Below are positions 35,687 to 43,365 of a stretch of DNA of 64,000 nt, in pieces. Position 1 is the stretch's first letter, and every line of letters starts with the position of its first letter. A program made the translations under genes and the position numbers. The notes below the pieces were generated by a model. It saw only the letters and a program-made list of their open reading frames with translations. It made no database searches and was not told where the DNA came from. The DNA is from Candidatus Zipacnadia bacterium (GTDB lineage: Bacteria > Armatimonadota > Zipacnadia > Zipacnadales > UBA5352), in contig JALGUJ010000003.1 in the NCBI GenBank assembly GCA_029820945.1, positions 1 through 64,000 of the forward strand, read 5' to 3'.

Positions 35687-37633
35687 TCACACCAGCAGCA
35701 CCGCGTAGGTGTCAACATCGAGCACGTTGAGGGAGCCATCGCGGATGGCCTCGGTCCGCACATGCTCGTCGGGCGTCAGCAGCTCCATGTCAGGCCAGTA
35801 TGGCTTCAGCCAGACGGCCAGGCGGATGTTGATCGGTGCGGCGCGATTGGTGTTGGCGTAGTTGAGCAGGTGGACGGCTATGCGGTCGTCGAGGGTGCGG
35901 TACGCGCCGACGCCGATGTACTCCCCCGCCGAAGCGACGACGGGAAGCCCGCGTGGAAGCGCGCGCAAGACCACGGTCTCGATCTCCTCGTGCGCCTCCG
36001 GCAGGTAGGGGTAGAGCGGGCTCACCCTCCCCTCAGGTCCGGCGGGCGCGCGCTCGGGAGCGTTGGGCAGGTGGACGACGCGCTCGTGATCGTAGAGGTC
36101 CGCCAGGGCATCCACCGGGCGCTCGCGGTAGTGCTCGTCGAAGCGCCCCGGCTCTCCGGTGAGGAGCAGCACCCCGCCGCCGTCGAGGTGCGCACGCAGC
36201 GCGGCGACCTCCGCGTCGCTCAGCAGCCGCTGGTTCGGCACGCAGAGCAGCTCCACGTCGAACTCCGTGCCGCCCTCGATCCCCAGGATCACGTCGAACG
36301 GGATCTGATGCTGCAGCAACACCTGCTCGAGGCCCTGCAGGTGGGCGAGGGCGATCTCGCGGTCAAAGTCGCAGGACGCGGGCGCGTAGAAGACGCCCAC
36401 GTTCGCCAGCGACCTCGAGCCGACGTAGAGCTCCTCGTGCTCGGCGAGGAAGGTCATGTACCGGCGCAGAGCCGGGCCGCGCTGCGGGTCCTGGTAGAGC
36501 GTCCGGCCCTCTCTCCCCCAGGGCCGGTTGGCCCAGGTGGCGGGGAAGGGGTGGCCGCCGTAGCAGGCCGACTCGGCGATGGAGAGCTTGACCTCCTGCG
36601 GGGTCTGCGGCGCGCGGTAGCCGCTCTCGTCGCGGATCCACGCCGTCACGAAGGTCGGCACATCCAGCGCCGAGCACTGCTTGATGTGGCGAGCGCAGCA
36701 GACCAGCCGCCCGTCCTCCTCGACCCGCGGCATCTCGTGGCTCTCCGAGGTCGCCAGGTCGAGGTAGTCGCCGACCCAGGGCATGATGCGATCGCGGTCC
36801 GGCCGGCTGAGCTGGGGGGCGTGCGGGTAGGTCGCGAAGATCGCGTCCTCCTTCACGGACTTGGCGTGCGCGTAGAGCTGGCGCAGGCGCCGGTGCATGG
36901 TCTCGCAGCGGAAGTGCAGCCATGCCTGATACATGGGATCGCGGCCGGCGATGTGTGGCGGCGGCAGCGCGTGGTCGAAGTGCGGCAGGCCGAACAGCTC
37001 GCGCTCCCGGCCCTCGTAACGCTCGCGCAGGAACTGTCTGAACGCCGCCACGCAGCGGTCGCAGTAGCACGAGTAGGTGGTCCCGTCCCACTCGACGCCG
37101 TCGAGGCCGACCTCGGTCAGCCCATGCGTGATGACGCGCTTGAGGTAGTCGATGAAGGTGTCGCTGGTCAGGTCGCCCTGCCAGCGGAAGTAGCCGCTCC
37201 CCCCGTAGTAACGTCGGGCGCCGTCGGGGCCGTACTGCACGTGGCTCTCCAGGTCCAGGATCTCGTCCAGCATCGCCTCGGGGTAGACGGTGGTCATCTG
37301 GCAGTAGCCGAGCACGTGGATGCCGTGCGCATGGCAAAGCTCCACCAGCTCTCGCGCGCGCTCCTGCTGCTCGACCTCGGCCTGCAGGCCGAAGCCCTTG
37401 TAGTAGTGCGTGGTGATCAGGTTGATGCCCATCTCGGCCATCGCGGAGACGTGCTCCTCGGAGTGCAGGTAGTCCCACCATGCCGGCGCCCAGATCGCCC
37501 GTCCGTTGACGCCACCCGAGGTGCTGCCGGCGCGCACGTACATCTCCGGCGGCTCCCATCCGCCCCACGCCCAGCGGATCCTGCCGCGCTCGAACCAGTC
37601 CGGCAGCCGTCCCGGCTTCGTCCACGACTCCAT
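35687..37633 (-). CDS. Hypothetical glycoside hydrolase (GHL6/beta-galactosidase-like TIM barrel with trimerisation-like domain)
   Basis: NLITTHYYKGFGLQAEVEQQERARELVELCHAHGIHVLGYCQ...VGLDGVEWDGTTYSCYCDRCVAAFRQFL; GATase-like LSDAEVAALRAHLDGGGVLLLTGEPGRFDEH. No evident signal peptide. Confidence 0.75.
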   Translation of the reverse strand: MESWTKPGRLPDWFERGRIRWAWGGWEPPEMYVRAGSTSGGVNGRAIWAPAWWDYLHSEEHVSAMAEMGINLITTHYYKGFGLQAEVEQQERARELVELCHAHGIHVLGYCQMTTVYPEAMLDEILDLESHVQYGPDGARRYYGGSGYFRWQGDLTSDTFIDYLKRVITHGLTEVGLDGVEWDGTTYSCYCDRCVAAFRQFLRERYEGRERELFGLPHFDHALPPPHIAGRDPMYQAWLHFRCETMHRRLRQLYAHAKSVKEDAIFATYPHAPQLSRPDRDRIMPWVGDYLDLATSESHEMPRVEEDGRLVCCARHIKQCSALDVPTFVTAWIRDESGYRAPQTPQEVKLSIAESACYGGHPFPATWANRPWGREGRTLYQDPQRGPALRRYMTFLAEHEELYVGSRSLANVGVFYAPASCDFDREIALAHLQGLEQVLLQHQIPFDVILGIEGGTEFDVELLCVPNQRLLSDAEVAALRAHLDGGGVLLLTGEPGRFDEHYRERPVDALADLYDHERVVHLPNAPERAPAGPEGRVSPLYPYLPEAHEEIETVVLRALPRGLPVVASAGEYIGVGAYRTLDDRIAVHLLNYANTNRAAPINIRLAVWLKPYWPDMELLTPDEHVRTEAIRDGSLNVLDVDTYAVLLV

Positions 37634-37794
37634 CGTGATGGCCTCCTCGGCACGCTCTAAGTCGCAACACAGTCACGAGCCCCATTTCCGCGCCGGCAGG
37701 CCCGATTCCTGTCATTGTCGGCTCGCCGGCAGGGATGCGTGAGCCGACGCGAGAATACTGGCGCAACTTCATCACGCTGCGAGGTCGTGGGATC

Positions 37795-40700
37795 ATGTCG
37801 CGTCTCACGCGATGGTTGGGGCTACTGGTCGCGCTCTCGTTGTGCTCGCCGCTTCGCGCGCAGGGCGAGCAGGTGCTGGCGAACCCGGGCTTCGAGCAGC
37901 TCGACGACGCCGGCCGACCGTCCGGCTGGCAGGTGGACGAGGGCCTGCAGGTGCTGGGCGGAGCGGACGTGGTCGGCGGCGAGCACGCGGTTCGCGTCCG
38001 CTACCAGAGCGGCCTGCGGCAGGATCTGAGGGTCCAGGCGGGTGAGATCTACCGCATTGAGGGCTCCACGCGTCGCCCGCCGGGCGAGGCGCCACTGACC
38101 GGGCGTGTCCTGATCCGCTGGCTCGACGATGACGGCGCGAAGGTCAGGGGCAACACGGACTACCACCACACCGCAGGCACCGAGTGGGCGCGCTTCACGC
38201 ACATCATCTCCATCCCCGACGGCTGCACGCACATTCACCTCGTGGTCGATGGCCCCTACCAGACCGCGGACTGGTTCGACTTCGACGAGCTGAGCATGGT
38301 GCGCACCAGCCGGCTGGCCTCCATCGACACGCGGGCTCTTGAGGCGTGCAGCAGGCCCCTGAGGGCCGTGCGCGTTGCCGACTGCGGTTCCTTCGCGCTG
38401 CTCCGACTTCCCGGGTCGATGGAGGCGCCCTACGACGGCAAGGTGGAGACCTTCGCCACCATGAGCCCATACGTGGAGCGCCCCAACCCGCACACCGAGG
38501 TGGACTTCGACTTCACCTTCCACCGGCCCGAGGAGGTCGACCTCTGCCTGATCCACACCGTCGCCGATCCTCTCGAGCGCGCGACCCTTCTCGCGGACGT
38601 TGACGGCCGGTGGCGCGAGGTCGCACGCATCGAGAACGGTCTGCGCACGCTGCTGGCGGCCAGCTTCGACCCGGTCGAGACCCGGTGCATGCGACTGCGC
38701 ATCCACAAGCGGCCTGAGGATGAGACCATCAGCCTCAATGAAGTGCAGTTCTTCGGGCCTGGGACCGGGGGAATCGACGACCTGGCGGCGCTGCAGCGGG
38801 CCCAGGCGCCGCCCCAGGACTTCGCCGAGGTGCTGGAGCACGCGAGCGGCTCGGGCGGGCCCGCCGCTGTCGCGGTCGAGGGTGGCGGTGGCGGGGAGGT
38901 GGACCTGCGGGCCGGTCACACGGTGGAGATACTGCTGCCGCGAGCGGAGACAGAGGTCGGCCTTGATCGAGTGGCGGCCAGCCTGGCCTGTGAGGGCAGT
39001 GAGCCGGGCCGCGCCGTCGAGGTCGCGCTGATGTCGCCGAATACCCGGGACCGGAACATCCGCTCCATCCACCTCGGGGACCGCGTGCTGACGGGGAGGC
39101 ACGCTCGAGGGCTGAGCGCGCCGCCGAACATCGACCTGCGGGCGTTGGCGCGCATCGTGGTGCCCCTCGTTCCGGGCGAGCAGAACGCAGTGGCCAGCAT
39201 CGACGTGGACATTCCGGACATGATCGTCCGGCCGGGCGAGCGCGTGTGGCTGCGCGTCACGCCGCTGCAGGATGAGACGGTGCTGCTGGACGAGAGCGGC
39301 GCCGCTGCGGTGGAGATACCCGCAGAAGAGGCGCTCCCGGAGTACCTGCCCGACCTGGAGCGCATTCTGCGGCGCGCCTACGCGCAGTGCTCCGAGGCGC
39401 ACGTGTACGACGGCGCGCAGGGCATGCGCGAGGCGATGGCCCTGGTGCGGCTGCTACGCGAGGTGCAGGCGCTCGACCCCGACAACGAGGCCGCGCGCAG
39501 GATCGAGCACCGCATCTTCCGCACGCGCGAGCGCGTCGAACTCGAACGCCCCGGGCCCGTCGACGCGCCGGACTGGGCGGTCTGGCAGCGCAGGCTCCTG
39601 CAGGAGTACACGCGGATCGTGCACTGGTGGATCGACACCCGCCAGATCTCGACTGGGGAGCTGGGCGGGGCGTGGGCGGACGATACTGAGCTGTCATGCG
39701 AGTGGGCCTTCCTGCCGCTGGCGACCGGGGACGAGAAGGTGCGGGACTCGCTGGCGCTGGTCGCGGAAGGGGTCTGGAAGGTCGTCGGCGAGGGCGGCTA
39801 CAGCCCTCGCACGATGGACGCCGAGCACGCGGCGGAGTACGTGACGCTCTCGCAGCCGCAGATGATGCTCCTCGATTACGGGGACCCCCTGTACATCGAG
39901 CGCTGCATGCGCATGATCAAGCACATGGAGTGGTGGACGCTCATCAACGAGCAGGGGCACCGCCACTTCCGCTCGTACATGTTCAACGCGACCTCAATCG
40001 ACGACAGCGAGGGCCATGACTTCGACCACGTGCACACCGCCTACGCGGCCAAGCCCGGCTTCTACGCCGCGTGGTACTCGGCGAACGAGCAGCCGCGCGG
40101 ATGGCTGACCGAGTGGGCGTGGGGCTGGCACGCGGCGGCGATGAGCACAGACAAGGGCAAGCCCGCAGGCGCCATCCCGTACGACGTGCACGCGAGGACC
40201 GGTGAGATCGCGCCGTACACCGACCGCTGGGACCGCAGCGCCTACATGAACGACGGCCTCAGCCAGGTGAAGGACCTCTTCATCGGCGCGTGGGACTGGA
40301 CGGGCGATCCGGCCGTCCTTGAGCCTCTCCGCTACCATCAGGGCGGCGGGCGCGCCGCGGACATGACATGGCGCATGCTCTCGGGCGATACGGCTCGCGA
40401 CGAGCAGATCATCGAGAGCGCCGAGCGGATGATCGAGGAGAACCAGAGGCTGAACGGGAGCGATGAGGAGAACTCGTGGTCGGCCTACAACATGTACAGC
40501 GAGCTCCGCTACTACTGGGCCTGGTGGGCGACCGGCGAGATGCGGTATCTGGTGGAGGGCCTGCAGGAGCAGTGCCGCAACATCGAGCGGATGCGCTGGC
40601 TCATCACCGAGGCCGAGCCCTACACCGACCGGGCGTACATCCCCGGCGACCGCCTGCTCCCCTTCATGATGCTGGGCGGCAGCGCGGGCGAGGTGCGCGC

Positions 40701-41373
40701 GACCTACCCCGACCTGGCGGTGAGCTGGGAACGGCTGTGGAGGCGGGAAGAGCCGCAAGCCCGGCTCCGGGAGGGCACCGGCACCGACGTCGCAACGCTC
40801 GTCACCGAGCGCACGGCCGAGGCATTCACCGTGCTGGCGCACTCCTTCGCGGACGCACCCCTCGCCGTGGTCATGCGCACCTGGAGCGTCCCCGCGGGGC
40901 ACTGGGCGGTCACGCTCGGGATCGATACGGACGCGGACGGATTCGCAGACGAGACGCTCGGCGAGCGCCACGTCGAGCTGTTCCGCTATGCGGCGCTGCC
41001 GATCACGCTCCGGCCTGGTGTCACGACGGTCATTACGGCACGGCTGATCGAGCCCGGCGAGGACATCAGGGCCCGAGCGGACCTCGCGATCTCCGAGCGC
41101 GACCTTCGACGCGAGGGCGATCAGATCGCGGTCACCGTGCACAACATCGGGGCGAGCGACGTGCCTGCGGGTGTGCAGGTCGTCGCCGAGGATGCCGACG
41201 GTCGGGCAGTCGAGACCATCACTCTCCCGGCGATCCCGGCGCCGGTCAGATGCGTTCCGAGCACGGTCGAGGTGCGACTCGGGGCCGCGAAGCTCGCCCG
41301 GATCAGGCTTGATGCGGACGACACCGTGCCTGAGATCACTGAGTGCAACAACGAGCTGGCGGTCAGACCGTAG
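37795..41373 (+). CDS. Large secreted protein with N-terminal CBM-like regions, alpha-helical catalytic-like core, C-terminal CARDB domain
   Basis: Signal MSRLTRWLGLLVALSLCSPLRAQG; NPGFEQLDDAGRPSGWQVDEG; helical core with WAFLPLATGDEKVRDSLALVAEGVWK; CARDB RADLAISERDLRREGDQIAVTVHNIGASDVPAGVQV...DDTVPEITECNNELAV. Confidence 0.7.
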   Translation: MSRLTRWLGLLVALSLCSPLRAQGEQVLANPGFEQLDDAGRPSGWQVDEGLQVLGGADVVGGEHAVRVRYQSGLRQDLRVQAGEIYRIEGSTRRPPGEAPLTGRVLIRWLDDDGAKVRGNTDYHHTAGTEWARFTHIISIPDGCTHIHLVVDGPYQTADWFDFDELSMVRTSRLASIDTRALEACSRPLRAVRVADCGSFALLRLPGSMEAPYDGKVETFATMSPYVERPNPHTEVDFDFTFHRPEEVDLCLIHTVADPLERATLLADVDGRWREVARIENGLRTLLAASFDPVETRCMRLRIHKRPEDETISLNEVQFFGPGTGGIDDLAALQRAQAPPQDFAEVLEHASGSGGPAAVAVEGGGGGEVDLRAGHTVEILLPRAETEVGLDRVAASLACEGSEPGRAVEVALMSPNTRDRNIRSIHLGDRVLTGRHARGLSAPPNIDLRALARIVVPLVPGEQNAVASIDVDIPDMIVRPGERVWLRVTPLQDETVLLDESGAAAVEIPAEEALPEYLPDLERILRRAYAQCSEAHVYDGAQGMREAMALVRLLREVQALDPDNEAARRIEHRIFRTRERVELERPGPVDAPDWAVWQRRLLQEYTRIVHWWIDTRQISTGELGGAWADDTELSCEWAFLPLATGDEKVRDSLALVAEGVWKVVGEGGYSPRTMDAEHAAEYVTLSQPQMMLLDYGDPLYIERCMRMIKHMEWWTLINEQGHRHFRSYMFNATSIDDSEGHDFDHVHTAYAAKPGFYAAWYSANEQPRGWLTEWAWGWHAAAMSTDKGKPAGAIPYDVHARTGEIAPYTDRWDRSAYMNDGLSQVKDLFIGAWDWTGDPAVLEPLRYHQGGGRAADMTWRMLSGDTARDEQIIESAERMIEENQRLNGSDEENSWSAYNMYSELRYYWAWWATGEMRYLVEGLQEQCRNIERMRWLITEAEPYTDRAYIPGDRLLPFMMLGGSAGEVRATYPDLAVSWERLWRREEPQARLREGTGTDVATLVTERTAEAFTVLAHSFADAPLAVVMRTWSVPAGHWAVTLGIDTDADGFADETLGERHVELFRYAALPITLRPGVTTVITARLIEPGEDIRARADLAISERDLRREGDQIAVTVHNIGASDVPAGVQVVAEDADGRAVETITLPAIPAPVRCVPSTVEVRLGAAKLARIRLDADDTVPEITECNNELAVRP

Positions 41374-41514
41374 CTGGCCGCTTCGGCCCCCGGCCTTTCG
41401 CTGTGGCCCCGATCCGGTTATCATGAGCCTGTCCGCCCGTCGGCGCCGCCGCGTAGAGCTCTCGCCTGCTCCTGTGGGTCGCCGACCCGATTGCTTCTGG
41501 TCCCGGCTGATGCC

Positions 41515-43365
41515 ATGAAACGAATCATCGTCGCCAACTCCGCACTCGCCTACCCCCCGCCACCCGAGAGTGTCCTGCAGCCGGGCGACGCTGTGCTGCC
41601 TCTGGTCGAGCGCTTCGAGGACGCCCTGTTCATGTCACTGCCCGGCTACGAGCTGCAGGAGCGCTTCCCCGAGTGGAACCTGGAGGTGCGGGCGCTGGCG
41701 AGGTCGCTGGGCGATCTGCTGCCCGAGTGGGTGACCCGTCCCGTGCCGGCCTGGGGGCACTCGGCATGGGACACCGCGGTGGATCACTTCGTCAAGTACT
41801 CCCTCGGGCCCATCCTCTGCAACGCCGAGCTTGCCCGCCAGGCCGCGCGCAACGAACCGGACGAGGTGGTGGCGTGGGAGCTGCCGCATCGTGCCGGCTG
41901 GTGGTCGGGGCGCGAGCTGGTCGCCGACGTCGCGCACGCCATAGCAGCCGAGTCCGGCGCACACCTCGAGCTGCGCACTGCGAGCTGGCGACGGGCCGTG
42001 CGGGATCTGGTCCAGCCCGGCCTCTCCCTGGCGCATGGGATCGGCTACTTCCGCCGCGCGAGGTCGGCTCCGGGGCCCGAGCCCACTGAATGCGACGTGC
42101 TCATCGCGATCACCGGGCCCACGGTCGTGCCGTTGTTCGACCGGGTGGCTCGTAGGCTGCAGGACGAGCACGACCTGCGCGTGCAGGGCATCGACGTGCC
42201 GATCGAGGGGCCGGGCGCGATGATCCGTGAGGGTGAGCTCCCGCGCGCGAGTCTGCATGCGCTGCTCGACGGTGGCCTTCTACGCCGGGGCGCGATGGAC
42301 GCCGTGGCCGGAGCGCGCACGACTGGAGGCCTGAGCCGGGCGCTGGCGGGGTTCGAGCCGCTGCGCGACCTCCCGGCGCCCCTGCGATCGGCGCTGGTCA
42401 GACGGCTGCGCGCGACGCTGGCGCGCACCGTCCCCGAGTGCCTGCTGCACGCCCGGCTGTGGGAGCGCGCGCTCGACGCCGCGCGCCCCTCGGTGTTCGC
42501 GGGTTACAACGCCTACGGCGTGCCCCTGGCGCCGGGGGTGCTGCAGGCGCGCCATCGCGGCATCCCGGCGGTGATGCTCCAGCACGGGATGTTCGGCACC
42601 TACTTCAAGGCCGGGGCCCTGCTACCATATGACGAGCTCATGGTCCTCGGCCCATACGCACGCGAGGTACTCGCCCCGCTTGCGAGCCGCCACACGAGCT
42701 TCTTTGAGACGGGCCACTCCCAGTTCGACGATCTTTGCCAAGAACCAGAGCTGGGGCGCGAAGCGGCTGCGTTGCGGAAAGAGCTTCTGAAGGAACACAA
42801 GCACCTCGTACTCGCGACCACCCAGCCCATCGAGGTGCGCCTGCGAGAGAACGAGTCACGCTGGTGGCTGGAGCTGCTGGGGGAAGCGTGTCGCGGCGAG
42901 CAGGCACTGCTGGCCATAAAGCCCCATCCAGACGAGAATGCCATGCTGGTGCACTACCGAGAGATCGCCGAGCGCATGCCCGATACGGTGCGCGTGATTC
43001 GCCACGGAGAGGTGCCACTGAGGCTCTTGATCGCGGCATGCGACCTGCTTGCAACCAGGTTCTCAACGACAGCAGTGGAGGCCGCGCTGCTCAGCACGCC
43101 CGTCATGACGGTGAACCTCGGCGGCGGGGCCGATCGGTATCCCTACGTTGACGAAGGTGCTGCCGAGGGCGTATACTCGCCCCAGGAGATGTACCCTACG
43201 TTGCACAGGCTGCTATCCGAGCCCCAGGCCCGCCGAGGTCTGATCGCGGGCCAACGACGGTTCCTCGACCGCCACCTCGGGTTTCGGGATGGCAGAGCCA
43301 CCGAGCGCATCGCCTCCCGTATCGCCCTTTGGGCCGGAGGCAAGGGCTCGACCCGACAAGGGTGA
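41515..43365 (+). CDS. GT-B type glycosyltransferase (CDP-glycerol/capsule glycosyltransferase-like)
   Basis: FAGYNAYGVPLAPGVLQARHRGIPAVMLQHGMFGTYFKAGALLPYDELMVLGPYAREVL...LAIKPHPDENAMLVHYREI...LRLLIAACDLLATRFSTTAVEAALLSTPVMTVNL. Confidence 0.78.
   Translation: MKRIIVANSALAYPPPPESVLQPGDAVLPLVERFEDALFMSLPGYELQERFPEWNLEVRALARSLGDLLPEWVTRPVPAWGHSAWDTAVDHFVKYSLGPILCNAELARQAARNEPDEVVAWELPHRAGWWSGRELVADVAHAIAAESGAHLELRTASWRRAVRDLVQPGLSLAHGIGYFRRARSAPGPEPTECDVLIAITGPTVVPLFDRVARRLQDEHDLRVQGIDVPIEGPGAMIREGELPRASLHALLDGGLLRRGAMDAVAGARTTGGLSRALAGFEPLRDLPAPLRSALVRRLRATLARTVPECLLHARLWERALDAARPSVFAGYNAYGVPLAPGVLQARHRGIPAVMLQHGMFGTYFKAGALLPYDELMVLGPYAREVLAPLASRHTSFFETGHSQFDDLCQEPELGREAAALRKELLKEHKHLVLATTQPIEVRLRENESRWWLELLGEACRGEQALLAIKPHPDENAMLVHYREIAERMPDTVRVIRHGEVPLRLLIAACDLLATRFSTTAVEAALLSTPVMTVNLGGGADRYPYVDEGAAEGVYSPQEMYPTLHRLLSEPQARRGLIAGQRRFLDRHLGFRDGRATERIASRIALWAGGKGSTRQG

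Noticed and set aside
35762-37660. 632-aa plus-strand ORF antisense to the GHL6-like gene
   Set aside because: Low-information translation; no domain signal.
41374-41440. Possible terminator after the CARDB protein (GGCCG-CTT-CGGCC)
   Set aside because: Only a 5-bp stem and no convincing T-tract.
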